Assembly: GCA_963772815.1 (NCBI GenBank)
Contig: CAVYYV010000002.1
Span: 1 to 64,000 of the forward strand
DNA: 64,000 nt
Origin: DATFFO01 sp963772815
GTDB taxonomy: Bacteria > Actinomycetota > Acidimicrobiia > Spongiisociales > ZC4RG35
Direction: 5' to 3'
Shown here: positions 49,917-58,650 of the stretch, in pieces
How the letters are laid out: each line of letters starts with the position of its first letter
How positions within the stretch are numbered: the stretch's first letter is position 1
The notes under the pieces: generated by a model
The model's database searches: none
Told to the model about the DNA's origin: nothing
Seen by the model: the letters and a program-made list of their open reading frames with translations, nothing else
Position numbers and translations under genes: made by a program

Positions 49917-51509
49917 TCAGCGAGGCCCGAACCCGGGGTTCGAGCGACCCACCATGGTGTCCGCCGACGAGCTCGCCGAGCGGGCGACCAGGGCAGAGAG
50001 GAGGGGCAACGCCCCCTCGTCGAGGGGGGTGCTGGCGGATAGATGGCCGTCGGGGCGGACCACCCAGGCCCTGGGGCTGAACCGGGCATAGGTGCCATCC
50101 AGGACCGGATCGGCGATCACCTCCACCGCATGGGGCCAGTCCAGGGATCGAATGGCGTCGGCCGTGTCCGGGTCTGAACCCGCCACCAGCACCACGAAAC
50201 CCCGCCCGAAATGCTCCTTGAGGCGGGTCCCGTCGCTCAACGTCAGGTCGGGAGCGACGGCCCCGTGACGGGGCAGGTCGGGATCATACGGTCCCGGCTC
50301 GACCACCTCCGACGGCCGGTAGATGAAGGGCTCGGCCAGGTGCCCCGAGTTGACCCTGCGCCGCATGAAGGCGAACCGCTGACTGGCCCGCAGTGTGAGA
50401 TTGCGCACAAACCGGCGCCGGGCACCGTGCGGCACCATGAAGCGCATGGTGGCATCGGTCACCGCCAGGTTCTCCTCGGCGGCGTCGTGGCGTTCGTCGT
50501 GATAGGTGTCCAGCAGGGAGTCGGGAGCTTCTCCCCTGAGTACCAGGGCCAGTTTCCAGGCCAGGTTCTCGGCGTCGGGGGCCCCCGAGTTGAGGCCCCG
50601 GGCGCCGAAGGGGCTGTAGAGGTGGGCGGCGTCGCCCACCAGGAACACCCGCCCCACCCGGAAGCGGTCGGCGATGCGTTGGTGGAACCGGTACACGCTC
50701 ATCCACACGACCTCGTATTCGGTGTTCGGGCCGATGACATCGCGAATGCGCCGGTCGAGGCCTCCTGTGGCTCGTTCCGATTCGATATCGGTATCGGGTG
50801 GTATCTGCCAGTCGATACGCCAGACGTCGTCTGGCTGGGGATGGATCAGCACCTGTCGGCCCGGATTCCAGGGCGGGTCGAAGAAGAAGCGCCGTTCACT
50901 GGGGAAGTCGAGTTTGGCCCGGATATCACAGATGAGGAAGTGGTCGTCGAAGCTATGGCCCGGAAAGTCGATCCCCAGCAGGTGGCGCACCGTCGAACCG
51001 GCCCCGTCGGTGCCCGCCACATAACGAGCCCGCAGCCAGGTCGGCCCGCCTTCTGTTTCCAGCTCCATCTCGACCCCGTCGCCGGTGTCACGTAGGGCGG
51101 TGAGCCGATGCCCCCAGCGCAGATCCACCCCCAGCTCGGTCAGCCGACCCAGGAGCAGCTCCTCTACCTCGGTCTGGCTGATGTTGACGAAAGGCGGGAA
51201 GTGCTCGGACCTCCCTCCAGACAACAGGACGTTGAATAGCTCACGGGTCCCGTAGTAGGTGCGGCCGGTGTGCCACTGCACCCCGCGGGCCGCCACCCGC
51301 TCCCCCACCCCGATCCGGGACCAGATCTCCAAGGTCTCTCGTTGCATGCACAGCGCCTTGGAGCCCTCGCCGGTGTGCTCGGGGGTCTGGTCCAAGAGCA
51401 CAGTCCCCACCCCGTGCTGGGCGAGTCGAGCGGCCAGGGTCTGGCCCACCGGACCGGCCCCGACGATCGCCACGTCGGTGTCGAATCGGGCCGGTCGGGG
51501 AGCGGTCAC
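49917..51509 (-). CDS. FAD-dependent aromatic hydroxylase (PheA/TfdB group)
   Basis: 530 residues from GTG 51509. Rossmann motif DVAIVGAGPVGQTLAARLAQ near 10-29, the YVAGTDGAGSTVRHLLGI DG motif near 165, and FLVGDAAHLYSPFGARGLNS (GD motif) near 285. A thioredoxin-like C-terminal domain (FGRGFVVLVAGSDPDTADAI) ends the protein, as in phenol and 3-(3-hydroxyphenyl)propionate hydroxylases. Uses NAD(P)H and O2 to hydroxylate a ring. Ten bases downstream of the MBL-fold gene on the same strand, so probably one operon. Confidence 0.87.
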   Translation of the reverse strand: MTAPRPARFDTDVAIVGAGPVGQTLAARLAQHGVGTVLLDQTPEHTGEGSKALCMQRETLEIWSRIGVGERVAARGVQWHTGRTYYGTRELFNVLLSGGRSEHFPPFVNISQTEVEELLLGRLTELGVDLRWGHRLTALRDTGDGVEMELETEGGPTWLRARYVAGTDGAGSTVRHLLGIDFPGHSFDDHFLICDIRAKLDFPSERRFFFDPPWNPGRQVLIHPQPDDVWRIDWQIPPDTDIESERATGGLDRRIRDVIGPNTEYEVVWMSVYRFHQRIADRFRVGRVFLVGDAAHLYSPFGARGLNSGAPDAENLAWKLALVLRGEAPDSLLDTYHDERHDAAEENLAVTDATMRFMVPHGARRRFVRNLTLRASQRFAFMRRRVNSGHLAEPFIYRPSEVVEPGPYDPDLPRHGAVAPDLTLSDGTRLKEHFGRGFVVLVAGSDPDTADAIRSLDWPHAVEVIADPVLDGTYARFSPRAWVVRPDGHLSASTPLDEGALPLLSALVARSASSSADTMVGRSNPGFGPR

Positions 51510-51519
51510 TCGGGACCGG

Positions 51520-52473
51520 TCAGTCGGCCAGGGCGTCCCACACCTGCCGATCCCGCTGCGCGGTCCAGATGCGGGGGTGGTCGATCCCGTCCAGCTCGTC
51601 CCAGGTTCGCTGGATGTTGAAGGGCATGGTGTGGTCGAAGATGGGATAGCCGGCGTAGCGTGGAGCCAGCTTGTCGTACACCAGCTCGTAGGCCTCCTTG
51701 AGCGTGCCTCCCCGGTCACGCACCGAGGCGGTTCCCTCCAGGGTGGTACGGAGGAAGGCGCGGGTGTCCTCGATGGCCCGTTTCACGGCCTCGCCGCGGA
51801 CCACGTCGCCCCGGCCGCCCACCAGTGCCTCAGCCCCCAGGGCCTTGACATTGTCGAGCGTCGTGCTGGACCAGTCGGCGACGTGAGAGTCACCCATATA
51901 GGGGGCGGCCTGTGCCTCGACCAAGTCGCCGGCAAACAGGACCCCGTCGTCGGGCAGCCACACGACCAGGTCGCCCGAAGTGTGGCCCCGGCCCAGGTAG
52001 CGCAGCTCTACGCGGTGCTCGCCTACGGTCAGATCCAGACTCTCCTCGAAGGTATCGGTGGGGTGGGTCAGGCCGGGAATGGTCTCGGCGCCCTGGAACA
52101 GGCGGGGCATGCGACCCTGCTCGCTCTCCCAGTCCTCTTGGCCCCGCTCCTCCAACAGGTCGGCGGTCATCCGCGTGGCGATGATCCGCCTGGCGTCGAA
52201 AGCCGCCGCACCCAACACCCGGACCGCGTGGTAGTGGGTCAGGACCAGGTCGTCGAAGGGGGCGTCGGACAGAGTGCGAACCACGTCGATCCAGCGCTGG
52301 GCCATGAAAGGCGTGGCCCGGGCCTCGATGGCCAGGATCCCGTCGGGACCGATGACGCAGCCCACATTCGGGTCACCCTGGGCGGTGAAGGCGTAGACGC
52401 CGGGGGCCAGATGCTCGAGCGTGGCCTCCTTTTCCGCCATATCGGCGGAGGAGGCGAAGGGCTTGGGAGACAT
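51520..52473 (-). CDS. Metallo-beta-lactamase-fold hydrolase, altered metal motif
   Basis: 317 residues: VGCVIGPDGILAIEARATPF, VLTHYHAVRVLGAAAFDARR, RYLGRGHTSGDLVVWLPDDG and VLFAGDLVEAQAAP give the MBL fold. The HxHxDH motif is HYHAVR, so the Asp and third His are missing, while the GHTSGD His and the AGDLV Asp remain. It may bind one metal or be a subgroup with a different reaction. Operonic with the FAD hydroxylase, so a role in the same catabolic or detoxifying pathway is likely. Confidence 0.78.
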   Translation of the reverse strand: MSPKPFASSADMAEKEATLEHLAPGVYAFTAQGDPNVGCVIGPDGILAIEARATPFMAQRWIDVVRTLSDAPFDDLVLTHYHAVRVLGAAAFDARRIIATRMTADLLEERGQEDWESEQGRMPRLFQGAETIPGLTHPTDTFEESLDLTVGEHRVELRYLGRGHTSGDLVVWLPDDGVLFAGDLVEAQAAPYMGDSHVADWSSTTLDNVKALGAEALVGGRGDVVRGEAVKRAIEDTRAFLRTTLEGTASVRDRGGTLKEAYELVYDKLAPRYAGYPIFDHTMPFNIQRTWDELDGIDHPRIWTAQRDRQVWDALAD

Positions 52474-52716
52474 GGACCGATGGTAGGCCAAGCCGCCGGG
52501 CTGGGTAGGCCAGCCGGGTCGGCCGGCAACGAAGGTCGGTCGGCGCCCGGCACACCGCCCCCTTTGATCCCCTGCGGCACGCCGGGCACCTGCCACCCAA
52601 CCTACACCCGAGATACGACGAATTGACCGGAGCAGTCTCAGCCGCCGGGGCCGGTGCCGACCCGAAACCCGTCGTGGCCTAGGATCTCACAGCTCATTTC
52701 ATCGGAGGAGAACCGA

Positions 52717-53092
52717 GTGGGTGCAAGCAGCCCCGAAATGGCAAGCCGCCTTCTCGAGAGGTTTCTCGGGCAAGGGGACATCAGACGCGGTCCTGGATCT
52801 CTACGAGGATGACGCCGTCTTCGCCGATCTGGCCGGCGCGGTCAAAGGATCTGCCGACATAGCCGCCGCCCATCGGGACTTCCTCGCCTCGGGCTTCACC
52901 CTGGAGTTGAACGACTCGGTGACGCTTCAATCAGGTGACATCGCCCTCGTCCACTGGTCCTGGACGGTTCGGCGTGGCGATGGCTCCCCCATTGAAGGCA
53001 CCAGCGCGGAGGTCCTGCGCCGACAGACGGACGGAAGTTGGAAGTTCCTGATCGACAACTCCGACGGACCGGCGCTGATCGGCCTTCTCTGA
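52717..53092 (+). CDS. SnoaL/NTF2-like protein with an apparent one-base insertion
   Basis: With one surplus base near 52778 (ATCAGACG for ATCGACG) ignored, the protein reads from GTG 52717 as VGASSPEMASRLLERFLGQG DIDAVLDLYEDDAVFADLAG, the classical SnoaL-like start. It continues to VRRGDGSPIEGTSAEVLRRQ and FLIDNSDGP. GGAGGAG is well placed before this GTG. The uninterrupted frame from 52721 instead gives a non-family N-terminus. About 124 residues when corrected. These small barrels bind or isomerise small hydrophobic molecules. Confidence 0.7.
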
Positions 53093-53154
53093 GATGTCTT
53101 GGGTCTTCTCCCGTGACCACCCGGAGCAATCCAGGCGGATCCGGAAAGGCCCGA

Positions 53155-55053
53155 TCAGCCTCCGGCCGGGGCCAGGTCGGCCACGACGGCGAAGTGGTCG
53201 GAGGCCTGCGATTGGATCACCTGCATCTGGGTCGCCTCCAGGTCGGGAGTGTGGAAGATGTAGTCGATCCGGTACAGGGGATCGGCGGCGTTGGACGTGT
53301 AGCCGGCACCAGACCCCGCCTCCTCCCAGGAGTCGACCCAGCCGGCATCGATTATCTCGCGGATCTGCTTCCAGTCCGGCCGGGCGTTCATGTCGCCCAC
53401 CAGGACGGCCGGCATGCGCCCTCCCCACTCGTCCAGGACGACCGCCAGCTGGGCGTGGTGGACCGGGTACAGGTCGCCCTCGGGATCGGTCTCGGCCACG
53501 TCGGGGTCGTTGATCTGCTGGAGGTGGGTGGTGATGAACAGGAACTCACCGGTCGGTGCCTGCACCGGTGCCGCCAGGTAACCACGCCGATACGGGGTGC
53601 CCTCGAGGGGAAGCAGCCGCCGCTCCACGTCTCCCAGCGGATAGCGGCTCAAGATGGCATTGCCCCATACCGGATCGGTGGTGCCGATGAACTCGACGTG
53701 CTCCCAACCGAGTCGGTCTCCGAGCAGAGCGAGGAGATCGGTACCGGCGTTCAACAGCCCGCCCCTGGCCACCTCTTCGAGTCCCACAACCGTGGCACCC
53801 GAGTCCAGAATCTCCTGGGCGATCGCCTCGGGATCCATCTCCCCGTCTGTGGCGAAGGCCTGATGGAGGTTGTAATCCAGGACCCTGATCGGCCCCGAGG
53901 TGGGGGCGGCCGGCAGCGTGTTGCCGCCCAGCAGGCCAACCGCGGGGAGCACCAGGGCTACTACCGCCAGGGCGGGGATTCCGGCCCGGACCCCCTCCTG
54001 GGACGGGACCCGGCGGGTGGCGCCGATCAGCCCGAACAGCACCACGAGGCCGGCCCCGGCGTAGCGCACGTAATCCTGGGTGAATCCGAGATGCAGGTCG
54101 AGGGGCAGGTAATAGGCGAGGCCGAGGATCAGCAACAGCACCATTCCGCCCACCACATAGGTCGCCGCAGGTCCGATGGAGACCTCATCGTGGTCGGGAA
54201 CCATCGCCGCCCACAGCGGCCCGGCTGCGGGGACGGCGAACAGTGCCAGGACACTGAAGCTGAAGGCGTCACCGGCGGCAGCGACGACAGTGCCCCCCAC
54301 GATCAGAGCGCAGATGGCCATCCCGCTCTGGGAGCGTCCCAGCCGGATGGCCAGCCACAGGGCGATGATGTCCAGGGCGACGATCCGCAGCGCCGTGAGC
54401 GGGGCGCCGCTCTGGGAGACCTGTGCGGTCCATCCTGAGGATTGGAGCATCAGATACTGGATGAACAGGTACGGGCCGATGCCCAGCAGGGTGATGGCCC
54501 GGCCCCACGACGGACCTTGTCTTCGGACTACTTCGACGGTGGCAACCAGATACAGAATGACGGCTGAGATGGCCACGGTGGCGGCCAGAGAGCCGATTCC
54601 ACCCTGATAGGCCAGATCGAGGCTGGACCCGAGACCCTTGATGGCTGTGTCGATTGTGATCCCCAACAGCACGCCGCCCACCAGGGCACCACGGCCCAGC
54701 CCGGCCACAACCGCCAGCGTCCCCACGAAGGCGGCTACCGCCACCGCCGACGCCCAGTGATCGACCGCGGCGTTGACCACGATCTGGTTGACGATGCGGG
54801 CCCCCACCAGGAGCACGGACCCGGCCCAAAGTGAGGATCTCAGGGTGAGGAAGCGGGAGAGGATCGGGAGTAAGGCACCGATCAGGAATGGGGCCAGGGC
54901 AAGAGGGATCAGGTTGAGGGTGGGAGTGGCGAGGGTGTCGCGCTGATACCAGCCCAGCGAGGCGAACTGAAAGCGCACCATCTCCATGCCCTGGAGAAAG
55001 ATGAGCGCAGCCAGCAGGGTGGTGACACCGCGAGAGGCTCTGATCCGGTCCAT
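53155..55053 (-). CDS. Membrane protein with C-terminal endonuclease/exonuclease/phosphatase domain
   Basis: 632 residues. About ten membrane helices fill residues 10-370 (GVTTLLAALIFLQGMEMVRF to LVVLFGLIGATRRVPSQEGV). The C-terminal EEP domain has IRVLDYNLHQAF, VVGLEEVARGG (metal Glu), VLVGDMNARPDWKQIREIID (catalytic Asp and Asn) and SQASDHFAVVADL (catalytic DH). The domain probably sits on one face of the membrane; substrate may be a phosphodiester or phospholipid head group. ATG 55053 gives MDRIRASRGV. Function unknown. Confidence 0.82.
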   Translation of the reverse strand: MDRIRASRGVTTLLAALIFLQGMEMVRFQFASLGWYQRDTLATPTLNLIPLALAPFLIGALLPILSRFLTLRSSLWAGSVLLVGARIVNQIVVNAAVDHWASAVAVAAFVGTLAVVAGLGRGALVGGVLLGITIDTAIKGLGSSLDLAYQGGIGSLAATVAISAVILYLVATVEVVRRQGPSWGRAITLLGIGPYLFIQYLMLQSSGWTAQVSQSGAPLTALRIVALDIIALWLAIRLGRSQSGMAICALIVGGTVVAAAGDAFSFSVLALFAVPAAGPLWAAMVPDHDEVSIGPAATYVVGGMVLLLILGLAYYLPLDLHLGFTQDYVRYAGAGLVVLFGLIGATRRVPSQEGVRAGIPALAVVALVLPAVGLLGGNTLPAAPTSGPIRVLDYNLHQAFATDGEMDPEAIAQEILDSGATVVGLEEVARGGLLNAGTDLLALLGDRLGWEHVEFIGTTDPVWGNAILSRYPLGDVERRLLPLEGTPYRRGYLAAPVQAPTGEFLFITTHLQQINDPDVAETDPEGDLYPVHHAQLAVVLDEWGGRMPAVLVGDMNARPDWKQIREIIDAGWVDSWEEAGSGAGYTSNAADPLYRIDYIFHTPDLEATQMQVIQSQASDHFAVVADLAPAGG

Positions 55054-55192
55054 GGCCCACAAGCCTATGGCCTCCGCTCCGAGCCTGCCGGGGCGGAGGC
55101 CAGTTCGTCGCTCTTTCTTTGGGGCGCGCTCCCCTCGGGCGGTGGGGTTCTCCCGCTCCGGTCCTGGGCTCCCGTGGGAGCACCGCTGATCC

Positions 55193-55486
55193 TCAGGTTT
55201 CTCGGTCGTTGAAGTGATCCAGACAGAACTCTTGCACCGAAGACGCATCGATTGGGGCCAACTCGACGAATTGGAAGTAGTACCCCAGAGAGTCCTGATA
55301 GCCGGCACTGAAGTAACTGCATTCAGTTTTATCGGGCTTGTTCCTACTCAGCTGGGTGGCAGCTTCGATCTCACCGACCTGCCCACCGGTGAGTGAGGTC
55401 GAGGTGACCCCCACCACCCCCGGCGTATACACGTTCTTCTGTCGGTTCCACCAGGCACTGGGCATGACCGCGACGGTGACTGTCAC
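55193..55486 (-). CDS. Small ORF of unknown origin, lower GC
   Basis: 97 residues, or about 90 from the internal ATG (MPSAWWNRQKNVYTPGVVGV). It contains TECSYFSAGYQDSLGYYFQF and ends EFCLDHFNDRET. Base composition is visibly less GC-rich than its neighbours. Possibly a secreted or surface fragment that lost its start; no family recognised. Confidence 0.35.
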   Translation of the reverse strand: MTVTVAVMPSAWWNRQKNVYTPGVVGVTSTSLTGGQVGEIEAATQLSRNKPDKTECSYFSAGYQDSLGYYFQFVELAPIDASSVQEFCLDHFNDRET

Positions 55487-55502
55487 CGGATGATGTCCCG
55501 CC

Positions 55503-56448
55503 TCAGGGACTGAGATGGACCGGGTACTCGCGGATGTCGATGCGGCTCCCGTCCTTGGCCGAGTCGACCCACACGATCAGGGAGCCCAACTGGGGCTGAC
55601 GACTGAATAGTCGATGGTGAATTCGAAGGGTGCCCAGGTGTTGCCTTCGGTGGTCATGGCGGTCCCCTCGGTGAGGATCCTGCCGTCAGAATCGGTCAGG
55701 GCGTACTGAAACACGGCCTCGAATACCGCTCCCTCCCCCACAACCCGCATGGGATTGTCGGCACTGCCGCCATAGGCGGGCTGGACGACCGACACGATGG
55801 CCTCGAACTCCCGGTAATCGTCGCGGCTCACCGGTCGACTGACCTGGTCACCCTGGGAAGTTTGGGCCGATACGGCCTGGCCATCCTGGAGGAACTGGAC
55901 GTCATCGACGGTGGGGAACTGGGTGAGGGTAAAGACGACCTGGGCTACCCGCATCGCCGCCGCCGCCACCTGATCCGAGGCCCCGAAAGCTGCGTTCAGG
56001 TCGATGATGGCGGTCCCATCGGAGATGCTGATGTCGTTGAGCTCCGAGCTCTGCGGTACTTTACTGGAGATGGCCGGGACCGAACCAGCTCTCCCTCGGT
56101 GGGGCCGTCCAGGAGTTGCTCGGTAGCCGCCCGCGCCACGCCCAAGGTAAAGGGGACGGTGCGGCTGACGGGGACGAGGAACGGGCCGGGTCGCTGGTCA
56201 TGGCCTGCCTCGTCGATGAGGAAGAAGGCCGACAGGTCGATGTTCTGGGGAGTGGTCGTGGTCGTCGTGGACGGCGTCGGCGTGGTGGTGGTAGTCGATG
56301 AGGTGGTGACGCTGGTCGTCGTGGCAAGGGATGTCGACGAACTCGTCGAGGAGGTGGTGGGCGTGCTCGAAGTCGTGGTCTGGGAGCTGGACGAACTGCA
56401 TGCGGCAAGCAGTGCCATGACGGATGCGACTGCGACGATGCGCTTCAC
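55503..56448 (-). pseudogene. GerMN/Gmad2 lipoprotein with two apparent frameshifts
   Basis: From GTG 56448 (AGGAGG upstream): MKRIVAVASVMALLAACSSS is a lipobox, then a Thr/Ser linker. A GerMN domain follows (LFLVPVSRTVPFTL-like, GVARAATEQLLDGPTEGE), interrupted near 56085, and continues as AISSKVPQSSELNDISISDG, VAQVVFTLTQFPTVDDVQFL. A Gmad2 domain follows (PMRVVGEGAVFEAVFQYALT, NTWAPFEFTIDYS), interrupted again near 55590, then QLGSLIVWVDSAKDGSRIDI and REYPVHLSP. Complete domain set, two indels. The same domains occur in spore-germination and actinobacterial wall lipoproteins. Confidence 0.72.
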
Positions 56449-56528
56449 GGTGGACCTCCTCCTCACCTGGGTTGGCAAACCCCAGTTTCGACGACCTCGC
56501 GCACAACCCGGGTATTGCAGCCCACTTT

Positions 56529-56569
56529 TGTGAACGGTTTCGAGGCGTTCAGCCGAGAAACCGTTCACA
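56529..56569. terminator. Perfect inverted repeat, probable terminator
   Basis: TGTGAACGGTTTC at 56529-56541 and GAAACCGTTCACA at 56557-56569, 15-base loop. It follows the stop of the cNMP-binding gene on the minus strand and precedes the GerMN gene. Less GC-rich than most stems here, so an operator role for the GerMN gene is also possible. Confidence 0.5.
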
Positions 56570-56579
56570 GACCCACCAT

Positions 56580-56662
56580 TTCACCCGACGTGGGCGACCC
56601 GACGACGCCCTTCAGCGCGGTTCACCCGACGTGGGCGACCCGACGACGCCCTTCGAGCGCGG
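56580..56662. repeat. Tandem 41/42-bp duplication at the cNMP gene 3' end
   Basis: Two head-to-tail copies of TTCACCCGACGTGGGCGACC and the next 21-22 bases. The right copy encodes the C-terminus (ALEGRRRVAHVG) and stop of the cNMP gene; the left copy is a repeat of that end past the stop. Confidence 0.8.
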
Positions 56663-57650
56663 TTCTGGCCTCGCGTTGGTGGCCCAGGCGGACCTCGGCC
56701 AGGGTTTCGGCTTCGAGTTTGCTGACCGGGAACACCGCCACCCGGCATCTGCTGGCGGCGCGCAGTGTGGAGGTGCGATGCCCTCCTTCCAACAGGGCCC
56801 TCTCCCCCAGCACCGCTCCCGGGCCCACCCGAGCCACCTCGGTTCCATCCACCGAGACATCGAGCACCCCGTCCAGAACCAGATACAGCTCGGTGCCCGA
56901 ACTGCCCTGATCCACCAGGACCTCGCCCACCTCCAGCACCCGCAGGGCCCCGGCCCGGTCCTCGGCCATGAGCCGGGCCGACACCTCCCGCTCGACCTCT
57001 CGCACCGCTTCGGCCGTCACCGCCTCCATCTCGGTGTCGTTCCAGGGTGAGGTCTGCAGCGACACGTCGCCGATCCAGGTTTCGAAGTCGATCACTCCCG
57101 TCTTCTCGACCAGATCCCCCGTGTGGTCGTAGATCCAGTGACGAGGGAAGGGGCTGGCACCCACCATCTCGGCCCGGCTGCTGCCATCCGCGTGGATGGT
57201 CAGAGCGAGGGTGGTCCAGGCTGGGGGCGCCGTCACCGCCACGAACGGCGGGCGTCGGATGGGGCGCGGGAGGGGGACCCCGATGCGACCCCCGGCGGTT
57301 TGTACGAAGCGGACCGACGTCTCCGCCACCTCGTCCGCGGGCCGCAGGTCCGGATACTGCACCGCCGCCACGGTGGCGGTCCGGGATCCGAGGTGAAGGG
57401 TGGTGGACCCAATCCAGCCCCGGCCAGTCTGGCCGTGGCCGACCACCCGTCCGTCCTCGACCTCGATCCACGCCTCGAGCTGGTTGGCGAAACGGAACCG
57501 ATCGGCATGCTGGAGCTCACCCAGGTCCGTCAGCCCATCCGGCGGGGTGGAGTCATAGTGGCCCAGCAGCTCGAACCCAGATCGAATCAGGCCGCTCACC
57601 GCCTCCGACGGAATCCAGGTGATGGAGGTGACCGACGACTCGTGCCTCAT
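56622..57650 (-). CDS. Protein with C-terminal cyclic-nucleotide-binding domain
   Basis: 342 residues. N-terminal 210 residues are not recognised (SGFELLGHYDSTPPDGLTDL, QPRP-free beta-rich region). A CRP-type cyclic-nucleotide domain starts near 225: VLEVGEVLVDQGSSGTELYL, VLDGVLDVSVDGTEVARVGP, AVLGERALLEGGHRTSTLRA (phosphate-binding cassette G-E...R-T). No DNA-binding helix follows, so it is an effector rather than a CRP regulator. ATG 57650 overlaps the stop of the membrane gene upstream. A plausible receiver for cAMP from the many cyclases nearby. Confidence 0.8.
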   Translation of the reverse strand: MRHESSVTSITWIPSEAVSGLIRSGFELLGHYDSTPPDGLTDLGELQHADRFRFANQLEAWIEVEDGRVVGHGQTGRGWIGSTTLHLGSRTATVAAVQYPDLRPADEVAETSVRFVQTAGGRIGVPLPRPIRRPPFVAVTAPPAWTTLALTIHADGSSRAEMVGASPFPRHWIYDHTGDLVEKTGVIDFETWIGDVSLQTSPWNDTEMEAVTAEAVREVEREVSARLMAEDRAGALRVLEVGEVLVDQGSSGTELYLVLDGVLDVSVDGTEVARVGPGAVLGERALLEGGHRTSTLRAASRCRVAVFPVSKLEAETLAEVRLGHQREARTALEGRRRVAHVG

Positions 57651-58465
57651 CGGACGCCCTCCAGCACGGTCCCGCTTCCGGGCTGGCGTGCCCTCGCCTC
57701 GCGCTCGGACAGGACCAGGAAAGCCACTCCCCAGACGGCCGCCACAAGGCCCCACACAACACCCAGAGACGATGCATGGTCGGGGTATGCCACCGACGCC
57801 ACCCCGTAGAACACAGTGCCAAGCCCCACGAACCAGGCCACGAGGCGCGCTCCGACGGTGTCCGTGGCGGCGATCAGGGCCGCCACCCCGATCATCAGGC
57901 CGGTCTCGGCCATGCCCCCGTAGTGGCCCATGGCCACGTGCGGATTGGCGGGCCCTCCGCTCAACTGGAGATGGAGCTGGATCCCGGCGAATATCGCCGT
58001 GCCGACTGCACCCAACCAGGCCATGCTCTTCAGCGGGCCGTCGGCGAACTGAGGCCGCTCGGTCAAGTCGCCCGGGTGGATCCAGGCCAGCACCGCGAAC
58101 ATGATCACGATCATCAGCGCAAATGGGTCGAAGGTGCCGATGATGATCTCGATCACCACCGAGATGGCCATGGCCGAGCCCGCCGCCCACATCAGAGCCA
58201 CCTTGCGCCGCGGGCGATGCAGTTGGACTACGACGCTGCCCACCATCAGCCAAAGCTGGACGGAGAACCCCACTCCGTGGATGCGATGGATCTCGGCGCC
58301 GGCCACCCCGAACAGCTTGTCGAGCACAGAGCTCGGCAGCCAGGCGATCACCGGGAAGGCGAGAGCCGCCCAGAACATGGGGATCGTCAAGGCGGCCATC
58401 ACCACCACCAGGCCCATGAATATGTACTTGCTTGTCCTCGTCTCGGGTTGAGCCACCGCCGTCAT
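57647..58465 (-). CDS. Integral membrane protein, partner of the cNMP-binding protein
   Basis: 272 residues, about seven or eight membrane helices (YIFMGLVVVMAALTIPMFWA, SVQLWLMVGSVVVQLHR, AMAISVVIEIIIGTFDPFAL, VVWGLVAAVWGVAFLVL). GGAGAAG lies just before ATG 58465. Ends in ATGA overlap with the cNMP gene, so the pair likely acts together, perhaps as a cAMP-gated membrane protein. Not recognised as a known family. Confidence 0.68.
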   Translation of the reverse strand: MTAVAQPETRTSKYIFMGLVVVMAALTIPMFWAALAFPVIAWLPSSVLDKLFGVAGAEIHRIHGVGFSVQLWLMVGSVVVQLHRPRRKVALMWAAGSAMAISVVIEIIIGTFDPFALMIVIMFAVLAWIHPGDLTERPQFADGPLKSMAWLGAVGTAIFAGIQLHLQLSGGPANPHVAMGHYGGMAETGLMIGVAALIAATDTVGARLVAWFVGLGTVFYGVASVAYPDHASSLGVVWGLVAAVWGVAFLVLSEREARARQPGSGTVLEGVR

Positions 58466-58650
58466 CGCTTCTCCTTCCTCGGCTTGCCCCGAACGTATGA
58501 GCTCGACGAGAGCCCGCCAACGGTGGAGGCCCATCCCCAAGAAGTAGGGCCACCACAAGTGGCTCAGCGCAAGCGGGGTGGTGGTGTCACGACCGGACCG
58601 GGTAGGCAGACCCCATCGCTCCGCCCACGCCGAACCATGACAATGCGCTC

